In this document: piece by piece, positions 1 to 7,016 of the stretch
How positions within the stretch are numbered: the first letter of the stretch is position 1
Layout of the letters: the number at the start of each line of letters is the position of its first letter
DNA from: JAZGBC01 sp036444495
Lineage (GTDB): Bacteria > Pseudomonadota > Alphaproteobacteria > Kiloniellales > J153
DNA: 18,963 nt
Direction of reading: 5' to 3'
NCBI GenBank assembly: GCA_036444495.1
Contig: JAZGBC010000182.1
Location: 1-18,963 of the forward strand
Notes under the pieces: generated by a model
Databases searched by the model: none
What the model was told of the DNA's origin: nothing
The model's input: the letters and a program-made list of their open reading frames with translations, nothing else
Translations under genes and position numbers: made by a program

Positions 1-687
1 GAGGGAGACGACACACCCGGCGCCCAGGGAGACGAGACCGAGCTTGCGGCGAACGTCGAACAGTTCACCGAGGACCAGGTGGACTTGGCCGAGATGGTCC
101 AGGACGCCACCGAGGAGATCAGCGAGCCGGACTTGGAGGAACTGCTAGCCGCCCGGGAAGAGGAACAGTTCGCCGAGGCCGAGCAGTCCCTGCGCCAGGC
201 CATCGAAAGCTTCCCGGAGCTTGAGGGATTGGTGAATAACCTGCTGATCGACCAGACCTCGGAGGGCATGCGCATCCAGATCGTGGACGAGGAAAACCAA
301 TCCATGTTCCCCACCGGCAGCGCCAAGATGTACGACCATACCAGGAAGCTCCTGGAGCTCATCGTGAGCGCGGTCCGGCAGATGCCGCAGCAGGTCGCCA
401 TCAAGGGACATACGGATTCCGCGCCCTACGTCAACACCGAGGGCTACTCGAACTGGGAGCTGTCCACCGACCGGGCCAACGCCAGCCGCCGCGCCTTGAT
501 CGCGGCCGGGCTTCCGGCCGCACGCATCGATTCCGTGATCGGCCTGGCCGACAAGGATCACCTGGATCAGGGCGATCCCCTTTCTGCCCGAAACCGGCGT
601 ATCTCCATCATCCTGCTGCGCGAGAACACCGTGCCCGGCAACGCCGGCGCCAAGACCAAGAACCCCCAGAGCGCCGCCAAGCCTTAA
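1..687 (+). CDS. motB: MotB-like flagellar stator protein, C-terminal part (5' end outside the window)
   Basis: The reading frame is open from base 1, so only the C-terminal part is seen (228 codons before TAA at 685-687); an internal GTG at 79 is not needed as a start. The upstream part is an acidic, Glu-rich linker. The rest is an OmpA/MotB peptidoglycan-binding domain: FPTGSAKM (from about base 307), the GHTDS motif at 406-420, NWELSTDRAN, and the closing ARNRRISI near 586-609. This domain anchors the MotA/MotB proton channel to peptidoglycan so that ion flow drives the flagellar rotor; MotB is an inner-membrane protein with its C-terminus in the periplasm. The N-terminal membrane helix with the proton-carrying Asp would lie outside the window, so a related OmpA-type protein cannot be fully excluded. 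The charged tail after the domain (KTKNPQSAAKP) is probably disordered. Confidence 0.82.
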   Translation, partial: EGDDTPGAQGDETELAANVEQFTEDQVDLAEMVQDATEEISEPDLEELLAAREEEQFAEAEQSLRQAIESFPELEGLVNNLLIDQTSEGMRIQIVDEENQSMFPTGSAKMYDHTRKLLELIVSAVRQMPQQVAIKGHTDSAPYVNTEGYSNWELSTDRANASRRALIAAGLPAARIDSVIGLADKDHLDQGDPLSARNRRISIILLRENTVPGNAGAKTKNPQSAAKP

Positions 688-823
688 TACCAGCTCCCAC
701 CGCCGCCCCATCCGGATCGAGCCCCCCGGCCGCGGCCCGCGCCTTGCCATGGGCCGGGCCCCTTCCCATCTGTTTGAAAGACCCGATCCACGGATGGGAG
801 ATCGCGAAGGTGGAACCCCGCCC

Positions 824-1333
824 ATGACCAACCTGCCGAGCCTGCGGCTGGGCGAAGCCGCCTGGCGGGACGCACCACCCGACCCCCTGGCCGAGCCCGG
901 CCTCTACGACGGGGTCATCCTCAGGCGCGTCATGGGCTATCTGGTGGACCTGGCCCTGATTGCGGCGCTCTACCTTTCCCTCTGGGTGGTCGTGGGACTG
1001 GCCGGAATCCTGAGTTTCGGACTCCTCACCCCCCTCGGAATCCTGGTCCTGGCCATCCTTCCCGTGACCTACCACAGCTATTTCATCGGTCATGACGGGG
1101 GCACGCCGGGACAACGCCTGTTCGATCTGGAGGTGCGCGCCTGGACCGGAAGGCGGCCGGACTACTCCCAGGCCTTTCTGAACACGGTCCTGTTCTACGC
1201 CACGGTGGCCCCGACCGCCTGGCTGATCCTGCTGGTCGCGCCGTTCACCGACCGCCATCGCACGGTCCACGACTACCTGTCCGGGACGCTCGTGGTGCGG
1301 CGGACGCGCCTGGCACAAGCCGCCACGGCCTGA
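824..1333 (+). CDS. RDD-family integral membrane protein
   Basis: This is a 169-residue protein from ATG 824. I chose that start because GGTGGA at 809-814 is a fair ribosome-binding site and the upstream in-frame ATGs (749, 794) add only unconserved residues. The RDD signature is present: an RR pair and Asp in LRRVMGYLVDLALIAALY at the start of the first membrane helix. A second hydrophobic segment (GLAGILSFGLLTPLGILVLA), the family motif GGTPGQRLFDLEVR, and a third helix near FYATVAPTAWLILLVAPF follow. The tail TDRHRTVHDYLSGTLVVRR is also typical of the family. RDD proteins are small polytopic membrane proteins; some are linked to transport, but no function can be given to this one. It lies 121 bases upstream of bpt on the same strand, a pairing I recall from other alphaproteobacteria. 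Confidence 0.85.
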   Translation: MTNLPSLRLGEAAWRDAPPDPLAEPGLYDGVILRRVMGYLVDLALIAALYLSLWVVVGLAGILSFGLLTPLGILVLAILPVTYHSYFIGHDGGTPGQRLFDLEVRAWTGRRPDYSQAFLNTVLFYATVAPTAWLILLVAPFTDRHRTVHDYLSGTLVVRRTRLAQAATA

Positions 1334-1454
1334 CGAATCATCCCTTCCGGCTAATTGGGGACTGGTCTCGCGGGCCCGTTCCCTGCGATAATCCACGCTG
1401 GCCGGAGGGCGGCGCCGGCGCACGGCAGCCGCCGAAGGGAGCATAAGAAACGCC

Positions 1455-2213
1455 ATGAGGGAAGGCCCGACACCGGCCGAAATCGGCAAGAGGCTCGGCG
1501 AAGCCAAGCTGCCCAGGCAGGTCTATTACGTCCTGGCGGAAAGCGCCTGCCCCTATCTTCCCGAGCGGCGCGAGCGGAAGCTGATCACCGAAGTCGGCGG
1601 CAACGACGCCGAGCACCACTACAGCCTGCTGTCCCGCGCGGGTTTCCGCCGTAGCCATAACTTCGCCTACCGGCCGGCCTGTGCCCATTGCGTATCTTGC
1701 GTGCCGGTCCGGATCGACGCCGCGCGCTTTGAAATGAGCCGCTCGTTAAGGCGGGTCGCCCGCCTGAATGGCGGCCTGCACGCGGCGGAAAAACCTGCGC
1801 TGGCCACGATGGAGCAGTACGAGCTTTTCAACCGCTACATCGGCTCGCGCCATGGCGATGGCGAGATGGCGGGCATGACGCTGTGCGATTACCGGGGCAT
1901 GGTCGAGCACAGCCGGATCGACACCCGCATGACCGAGTTCCGCGATGCCGACGCCCGGCTGGTGGCGGCCTGTCTGGTGGACTGGCTGGATGACGGGCCC
2001 TCGGCGGTCTACAGCTTTTTCGAGCCGGCGCTGGCCAAGCGCAGCCCGGGCACCTACGTCGTCCTCTGGTTGGTCGAGGCGGCGCGCACGGTCGGCCTTC
2101 CCTACGTCTACCTGGGCTACTGGATTCAGGACGCGCCGAAGATGGCGTACAAGACCCGCTTCCGGCCGCTCGAAGCCTTCGGCCCCGGCGGCTGGCGAGA
2201 CGTCGAGGGTTAA
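1455..2213 (+). CDS. bpt: Aspartate/glutamate leucyltransferase (bacterial N-end rule)
   Basis: This 252-residue protein is of normal length for Bpt/Ate-type aminoacyl-tRNA-protein transferases. The family transfers leucine from Leu-tRNA to proteins with N-terminal Asp or Glu (older annotations say arginyltransferase), marking them for ClpS-ClpAP degradation in the cytosol. Visible features are the N-terminal CPYLPERRERKL segment, the FRRSHNFAYRPAC region followed by the Cys cluster CAHCVSC near residues 76-82, and the GNAT-like C-terminal half with SAVYSFFEPALAKRSPGTY, YVYLGYWI and KMAYKTRFRPLE. ATG 1455 is preceded by GAAGGGA at 1434-1440, somewhat far away. A -10-like GATAAT lies at 1387-1392 without a clear -35. 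The stop TAA falls inside a repeat-end-like sequence, and the gene ends 1 base before the stop of convergent bioY. Confidence 0.93.
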   Translation: MREGPTPAEIGKRLGEAKLPRQVYYVLAESACPYLPERRERKLITEVGGNDAEHHYSLLSRAGFRRSHNFAYRPACAHCVSCVPVRIDAARFEMSRSLRRVARLNGGLHAAEKPALATMEQYELFNRYIGSRHGDGEMAGMTLCDYRGMVEHSRIDTRMTEFRDADARLVAACLVDWLDDGPSAVYSFFEPALAKRSPGTYVVLWLVEAARTVGLPYVYLGYWIQDAPKMAYKTRFRPLEAFGPGGWRDVEG

Positions 2214-2231
2214 ATCAAGGACCTTTGGTAT
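2208..2231. repeat. Solitary copy of the MITE-like terminal repeat at the bpt/bioY junction
   Basis: Bases 2214-2231 match the right end of the element at 14553-14570 in 17 of 18 positions, the only change being G to T. The flanking GGTTAA here also resembles GGTCAAT there. Both stop codons of the convergent genes, TAA of bpt and TGA of bioY, lie in it. I see no partner end within 300 bases on either side, so this is either a remnant with the interior deleted or a solo end. Confidence 0.6.
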
Positions 2232-2826
2232 AGCGCCTGAGCAGTTTCCAGGCCGCGGGCAAAAGGGCGGCCGCCAGAGCCAGCTTCAGCAGATCGCCGA
2301 CGAGGAAGGGGGTGAGGCCCCATTCCAGGACCGGCTTGTCCCAGCCGACCACCGTGCCCAGCCACAAGAGACCCGGCACATAGATCGCGATGTTCCCGCA
2401 CAACATGGCCAGCGCGGTGCGCAGGACACTGCGGTCCCAGCCACGCTCGGCCAGGTAACCCACCAGTCCCGCCGCAAGGATAAAACCGACAATGTAGCCG
2501 CCGGTCGGTCCCGCCATCACGGCCGGCCCGGCCGAGAGCTTGGCGAAGACCGGCAGCCCCACCATGCCTTCGGCGATGTAGAGCATCAGGGTCGCGGCCC
2601 CGAGCCGCATGCCCAACACCATGCCCACGATCAAAACGGCGAAGGTCTGGCCCGTGATCGGCACCGGCCACAAGGGCACTTGGACCTGCGCCGCCGCGGC
2701 AACGAACAGGCTGCCGCAAATCGCCAACACGAGATTGCGCAGAAAGCGCAGGTTTTCGGCGCCCTCCCCGGCCAGCGGCCACAGAGCCGCCGCCAAGGTG
2801 CCTTGGGTCGCGGTAAGCGACGTCAT
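2215..2826 (-). CDS. bioY: BioY, substrate-binding S component of an ECF biotin transporter
   Basis: This 203-residue hydrophobic protein has the BioY pattern: an amphipathic N-terminus, about six membrane segments, the VPLWPVPITGQTFAVLIVGMVLG-type loop region after helix 1, the AGPTGGYIVGF motif, and a helix ending LTPFLVGDLLKLALAAALLP. BioY captures biotin at the inner membrane and works with EcfT/EcfA (BioN/BioM) or, in some bacteria, alone; no bioM, bioN or biotin synthesis gene is in the window. ATG at 2826-2824 has a strong Shine-Dalgarno (AAGGAGGA, complement of 2831-2838). The last residues YTKGP and the TGA come from the repeat-like sequence at 2214-2231, so the native C-terminus may have been changed. 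I see no clear BioR or BirA operator upstream. The gene is divergent from the GST gene. Confidence 0.93.
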   Translation of the reverse strand: MTSLTATQGTLAAALWPLAGEGAENLRFLRNLVLAICGSLFVAAAAQVQVPLWPVPITGQTFAVLIVGMVLGMRLGAATLMLYIAEGMVGLPVFAKLSAGPAVMAGPTGGYIVGFILAAGLVGYLAERGWDRSVLRTALAMLCGNIAIYVPGLLWLGTVVGWDKPVLEWGLTPFLVGDLLKLALAAALLPAAWKLLRRYTKGP

Positions 2827-2877
2827 CCCGTCCTCCTTCGCCCCATTCCTTCGGATCGGCTGAGAATCAGCGCTTCT

Positions 2878-2906
2878 TCAATACGTGAGCGGGCCCCGGA
2901 CTGCAA
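2878..2906 (-). promoter_or_regulatory. Possible bioY promoter
   Basis: On the minus strand TTGCAG (2906-2901) and TATTGA (2883-2878) are separated by 17 bases, in the gap between divergent bioY and the GST gene. Both hexamers are imperfect, so this is only a candidate. On the other strand a TATACT at 2942-2947 could be the -10 of the GST gene, but no -35 sits at proper spacing (TTGCTG is 22 bases upstream). Confidence 0.3.
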
Positions 2907-2984
2907 AAACAATTTGCTGAACGCCCGGCGGACCGCGGACCTATACTCGGCCCTTCATTCTCCCAACCGCAGCAAGGGCCAAGC

Positions 2985-3917
2985 ATGCCGGAGATCATCC
3001 TGCACCACTATCCCCAGTCCCCGGTCTCGGAGAAGGTCCGGGTCGTGCTCGGCATCAAGCGGCTTTCCTGGCGTTCGGTCACGATCCCGCGCCTGCCGCC
3101 CAAGCCGGACCTCGTGCCGCTGACCGGCGGCTACCGCCTGACCCCGGTCATGCAGATCGGCGCCGATATCTTCTGCGACAGCCAGTGCATCATCCGCACC
3201 ATCGAACGCCACCAGCCCGGGCCGACGATCTATCCCGGCGGCGCGGCGGGCCTGCCCTGGGGCATCAGCCGCTGGACCGACGGCGCTTTCTTCACTGCAA
3301 CCATCGCCGTGGTCTTCGGCGACCAGGGCGAGAATCTGCCCAAGGAATTCGCCGAGGATCGCGGGCCGCTCTACTTCGGGCCCGATTACGACATCAAAGC
3401 CATGACCGCCGCCCTGCCCGAGAACCTGGCCAAGCTGCGCGTGCAGTTCGGCTGGATCGAGGCGCGCCTGGCCGGCGGGCGGGACTTCATGCTGGGGACG
3501 GAGCCGGGCCTGCCCGATGCGCTCTGCTACTACCTGGTCTGGTTCATCCGCGGGCGCTACTCCAAGGGCCCGGAGTTCCTCTCCCAGTTCCCCAACCTTC
3601 TGGCCTGGGAGGACCGGGTCGCGGCGATCGGCCACGGCAGCCCGAGCGGCATGGAGGCGGCCGAGGCCCTGGACATCGCCAAGGCCGCGCAGCCGGACTT
3701 CGAGCGCAGGGACGACCCGGGCGACCCCCAAGGGCTAAAGCCGGGCGATCGTGTCTCGGTCATCCCCGAGGATACGGGCGGCGGCGGCACGGTCACCGGC
3801 CGCATCGGCGGCCTGAGCGCCGAGGAGATCGTCATCGAGCGCGAGGACGGCCGCGTCGGCCAAGTGGCCGTGCACCTGCCGCGCCTCGGCTACCGGGTGC
3901 GGCGGGACTCTCGATAG
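2985..3917 (+). CDS. Glutathione S-transferase family protein with an extra C-terminal domain
   Basis: This 310-residue protein is longer than a usual GST (about 200-230). Residues 1-80 are a thioredoxin-fold GST N domain: LHHYPQSPVSEKVRVVLGIK, the cis-Pro segment TPVMQIG and the glutathione-contacting DSQ in FCDSQCIIRTIE. A helical GST C domain follows (about 95-235), with FGWIEARLAGGRDFMLGTEPGLPDALCYY. The last 60 residues, after the acidic DDPGDPQGLKPGDRV, look like a small beta domain (RVSVIPEDTGGGGTVTGRIG, EEIVIEREDGRVGQVAVHLPRLGYRV). The family conjugates or reduces substrates with glutathione in the cytosol; the substrate here is unknown. Ser replaces the Cys seen in Omega/Beta-type active sites. 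ATG 2985 has AAGGG at 2974-2978. A 13-bp palindrome (3918-3930) begins right after the TAG and may act as a weak terminator. Confidence 0.85.
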   Translation: MPEIILHHYPQSPVSEKVRVVLGIKRLSWRSVTIPRLPPKPDLVPLTGGYRLTPVMQIGADIFCDSQCIIRTIERHQPGPTIYPGGAAGLPWGISRWTDGAFFTATIAVVFGDQGENLPKEFAEDRGPLYFGPDYDIKAMTAALPENLAKLRVQFGWIEARLAGGRDFMLGTEPGLPDALCYYLVWFIRGRYSKGPEFLSQFPNLLAWEDRVAAIGHGSPSGMEAAEALDIAKAAQPDFERRDDPGDPQGLKPGDRVSVIPEDTGGGGTVTGRIGGLSAEEIVIEREDGRVGQVAVHLPRLGYRVRRDSR

Positions 3918-3970
3918 AGCGTTATACGCTCAAGCGAAGGGTGTGATGGGCACTTGTTAAAAATCGGCTG

Positions 3971-4037
3971 TTGGAGGTGACAACCGGATACGAGTATGGT
4001 AGAAAAATATCGAATGTGAACGTTTCGTGAACATTCG
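3971..4037 (+). promoter_or_regulatory. Candidate promoter and operator of the restriction-modification genes
   Basis: TTGGAG (3971-3976) and TATGGT (3995-4000) are spaced by 18 bases and would start transcription near 4007. Just downstream lie an inverted repeat CGAATGT (4011-4017) / ACATTCG (4031-4037) and an overlapping direct repeat, GTGAACGTT (4016-4024) and GTGAACATT (4028-4036), 12 bases apart. This is a plausible binding site for a regulator, perhaps the methyltransferase itself. No separate controller (C) gene is visible. Confidence 0.35.
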
Positions 4038-4052
4038 TCGGGGGCAATCGAG

Positions 4053-5882
4053 ATGAGTTCAACGTCAAAAGGAATGTTGGGCAAGCCCGCACACCCCCTA
4101 ATCACCGCTCCGTTACAATCAGACGATCCGTTTACTTCACTGGACGCCGGGCGGGCGATGGCTCGCTCTTTGGCCGTCGCGACCGAAAACGATGATCGCT
4201 TGGGTCTTGCTCAAGCATTTTGCCACCGCATGGTTAGTGCATGGTGGGAAGCTCTCACGAATAACGATGATCACCGCTTCGGTCTTCGCGCGCTGCTCCA
4301 GCCACTTGACATGCCCGCTCTTCCTAATTCGGCTGCGGCGCTGGCCGAGAGCATGGGTACTACCGTTGCCCACTTGAACCCCGAAAATGCCGCCTACCAA
4401 GTAGGGCTCACCTATACCGGAATGCTCCCCTCTCGCTACCGAAGTCGGTTCGGCATTTACTACACCCCGCCAGATTTGACCGCTCGGCTGATCGACCAGG
4501 CAACTCTGTCGGGGGTAGATTGGACACGCTGTCGCGTATTGGATCCAGCCTGCGGCGGAGGAGCTTTTCTAGCACCGGTCGCTCAACGAATTCTCGATGC
4601 TCTCCCTAATTGTAGCCCTCGAATCTTAATCAAGAACATTGCCACGCGCCTTCATGGTTACGAGATCGACTCTTTTGCCGCATGGTTATCCCAGATAACG
4701 CTCGATGTGGTGCTGCTACCGGTGTGTCGTATCGCCGGCCACCGGCTATCAGTTGTAGTCACGATTTGCGACAGTCTTAAGCATCATCCACCGGAAAAAC
4801 ATTTCGATTTGGTCATTGGAAATCCGCCGTATGGCCGGGTGCGCTTGGAGCCCAATGAGCGGATTCGTTATCGCCGCAGCCTCTACGGTCACGCCAATCT
4901 CTATGGGCTGTTTACTGACATGGCGTTGCGTCACGTTAAGCGCGGCGGGGTGATTGCCTATGTGACACCGACTAGCTTCCTGGCCGGACGATACTTCAAG
5001 AGCCTCCGTGCACTACTTGGCCGCGAAGCGCCACCCGTAGCAGTGGATTTTGTCGCGCAACGCAAGGGTGTTTTCGAGGATGTACTACAGGAGACAGTGC
5101 TCACCACATACCGATGCGGTGACGAGCGGGTACCTGTAACCGTCCGGTTAGCGGTACCTAATAATGCGGGCGGGCTAAGAATTGAAACGGTTGGTACGTT
5201 CACCCTGCCAAACGACTCCTCACAGCCTTGGCTGTCGCCTCGCACATCGGATCAGGCACCGCTTGTCGCACGGTTGGCCACAATGCCGCACCGGCTGACA
5301 GATTGGGGCTATGCGGTGAGTACGGGCCCTCTCGTATGGAACCGGCACAAGGATCAGTTGGCGAAAAAACCGGGCAACGGTCGGTTGCCGCTGATATGGG
5401 CGGAGGCGGTAACGGCAGACGGACAATTTGTTTGGCGTGCCGCAAAGAAGAACCACACGCTCTACTTTGAACCGAAGCACGGAGACGAATGGCTTATTTC
5501 GCGTTCTCCGTGCGTCCTTTTGCAACGAACGACCGCGAAGGAACAACGTCACCGTCTTATTGCCACCATGCTACCGGAGCTCTTTCTGAAGAAGCACGGT
5601 GCTGTAGTGGTCGAAAACCACCTGAATATGTTGCGCCCCACCGTGGACAGGCCTCAAGTAGCACCAGCAGTACTCACCGCTTTCTTGAATAGTACCGCCG
5701 CGGATCAAGCTTTCCGATGCATCAACGGAAGCGTGGCCGTCTCGGCTTATGAGTTGGAATCCCTACCCCTGCCGGCCCCGGAAGCGTTGACGGAGTTAAG
5801 TGAGCTAGTAGCGAAGCGCTCGAGTCGGGCGGACGTCGAGGCAGCCTGCGCAGAACTTTACGCATCCCGGAGCGAGAGTTGA
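4053..5882 (+). CDS. Type II adenine-N6 DNA methyltransferase of a BsuBI/PstI-like system
   Basis: This 609-residue protein methylates adenine N6 from S-adenosylmethionine at the site cut by its partner enzyme. The N-terminal about 125 residues are a poorly recognised helical part. Then come the entry motif RFGIYYTPPDLTARLI, SAM-binding motif I VLDPACGGGAF (about 162-172), motif II HGYEIDSFAAW, and the catalytic NPPY at 257-260 in FDLVIGNPPYG. GGVIAYVTPTSFLAGRYFK follows, and the C-terminal half is a target-recognition region (about 320-600). All key residues are present, so activity is expected. ATG 4053 has only a weak GGGGGC upstream. Its TGA overlaps the TTG start of the endonuclease gene. 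GC is much lower than in neighbours: hand counts of three lines in the two island genes gave about 45-55%, against 73% in one line of the GST gene. Acquisition by transfer is likely. The recognition sequence cannot be read from the sequence; BsuBI and PstI themselves recognise CTGCAG. Confidence 0.9.
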   Translation: MSSTSKGMLGKPAHPLITAPLQSDDPFTSLDAGRAMARSLAVATENDDRLGLAQAFCHRMVSAWWEALTNNDDHRFGLRALLQPLDMPALPNSAAALAESMGTTVAHLNPENAAYQVGLTYTGMLPSRYRSRFGIYYTPPDLTARLIDQATLSGVDWTRCRVLDPACGGGAFLAPVAQRILDALPNCSPRILIKNIATRLHGYEIDSFAAWLSQITLDVVLLPVCRIAGHRLSVVVTICDSLKHHPPEKHFDLVIGNPPYGRVRLEPNERIRYRRSLYGHANLYGLFTDMALRHVKRGGVIAYVTPTSFLAGRYFKSLRALLGREAPPVAVDFVAQRKGVFEDVLQETVLTTYRCGDERVPVTVRLAVPNNAGGLRIETVGTFTLPNDSSQPWLSPRTSDQAPLVARLATMPHRLTDWGYAVSTGPLVWNRHKDQLAKKPGNGRLPLIWAEAVTADGQFVWRAAKKNHTLYFEPKHGDEWLISRSPCVLLQRTTAKEQRHRLIATMLPELFLKKHGAVVVENHLNMLRPTVDRPQVAPAVLTAFLNSTAADQAFRCINGSVAVSAYELESLPLPAPEALTELSELVAKRSSRADVEAACAELYASRSES

Positions 5883-6974
5883 CTACTGAACTGCCTCCCT
5901 ATGTGCCGAAGAGCTTGGTAGCCGAGCGCCTGCCGCTGATTTTCCCGGAAGGAACGCCAAATCGGCTCTATTGCACGCGTAACCTTGCCGCCTCAACCGT
6001 GTTTGCAATGCTGTACGTCGGCGCCGTGGCTGGCACAGGGCAGTATCTTGCGCCAAAACACGGTTTACCGCATGACCGATCGACAAAGCGCTCAGGACAG
6101 CATCGATGCTCGGAAGAACTATGCCCGTGATGTTCTCCGGCCGAGATTCTTGCCTCCAGGCAAGCGTTGGTATGAAGACAATACGCGAGAGCCTATGCGC
6201 GACGAAACGCTACGTGATGGTCTCGTCGCAGTCGGTGCTGTAGTCGTCCGTGATGACTTGCCCACCACTTCAAGCAAACCACGATACGCCCTTAAGGCCG
6301 ATTTTGCCTCGTTGTTCGATCCGGCGGTAATCGGCAAAGCTCTTGAGAAGGCCGTTGCTGCCTGGCAGGCCGCAAACCTATCGCCTGGAGCTCTCGCACG
6401 CGTATCCATTATGCGACTTGGGGCTGCCGACAGCGCAGGTGTGCTGGTGACGTTTCCCAACGGGGAGACGCGCCGCATGGCACCGGGGCCGAGCTCGATC
6501 ATCACGAAGGCAACCATTGAAGTCTTTGCCGGGCGTTTCCTTGATAAGCCTGCAGTCCTGTGGTTGAGCGAAAGCGGTAACAAAGTAGTAACCCGCGACG
6601 ACGAGCTGGCGACGGCTATTGGGCTTAAGATCGAGGTAAGTAAAAATCTGCCAGATTTAATACTTGTGGACCTCGGGCCAACCGAACCGTTGATCGTGTT
6701 CGTAGAGGCGGTAGCGACCGACGGCGCCATCACACCGCGCCGACAGGAGGCCCTCTACGCACTGACTGACGAGGCGGGTTTCAAGCGCACCCAAATAGCC
6801 TTCCTCACCTCCTACCAGGACCGTGAGTCCGCGGGGTTCAGGAAAACCATGTCGGGACTCGCGTGGGGCTCGTTCGCGTGGTTCGTCTCAGAGCCCAATC
6901 AGATTATAATTTTGCGCGACGGCGGGAAGAGCCCGGCACGGCTTTCTGAGTTGATAGGCACTGTCAGAACCTAA
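5879..6974 (+). pseudogene. BsuBI/PstI-family restriction endonuclease, split by a +1 frameshift
   Basis: Two overlapping frames together give one BsuBI/PstI-like endonuclease. The first frame, from TTG 5879 (4-nt TTGA overlap with the methyltransferase stop), encodes the N-terminal helix-turn-helix-type domain: LPLIFPEGTPNRLYCTRNLAASTVF...LYVGAVAGTGQYLAPKH. After His61 (bases 6059-6061) the family-like sequence continues as VYRMTDRQSAQDS, but in the frame starting at 6063. One extra base in CACGGTTT explains this; otherwise the first frame ends at 6130. The combined product would be 364 residues, near or slightly above the family's usual length. The catalytic part is intact: LPDLILVDL, then FVEAVATDGAITPRRQEAL, matching the PD-(D/E)xK-like core of the family, and FAWFVSEP near the end. 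A shortened product could start at ATG 6072 but would lack about 64 residues and has no evident ribosome-binding site. Sequencing error is possible. Confidence 0.82.
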
Positions 6975-7000
6975 CGGCGATAATAAGTAAACCGCCAACC

Positions 7001-7016
7001 CCTCGTTACCTCGTTA
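7001..7016. repeat. 8-bp tandem duplication at the island edge and parC stop
   Basis: CCTCGTTA occurs twice without a gap (7001-7008, 7009-7016). The second copy holds the parC stop codon. It lies where low-GC island DNA passes into parC, and could be a target duplication or a slippage product. Confidence 0.5.

Noticed and set aside
682..692. TTAATACCA at the motB-like stop, similar to the outer bases of the MITE-like ends
   Set aside because: Only about 8-9 bases match and the similarity stops at once, so chance is a sufficient explanation.
749..823. Longer start of the RDD protein
   Set aside because: The added residues are unconserved and the ribosome-binding site fits ATG 824 better.
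6056..6068. Programmed frameshifting in the endonuclease gene
   Set aside because: The needed shift is +1, and I see no stop or rare codon at the slip site, no Shine-Dalgarno-like stimulator and no clear downstream structure; mutation or read error is simpler.
6550..6555. CTGCAG sites (also at 7446 and 7596) as evidence on the specificity of the restriction system
   Set aside because: Presence of sites is compatible both with methylated CTGCAG and with any other specificity, so it says nothing decisive.
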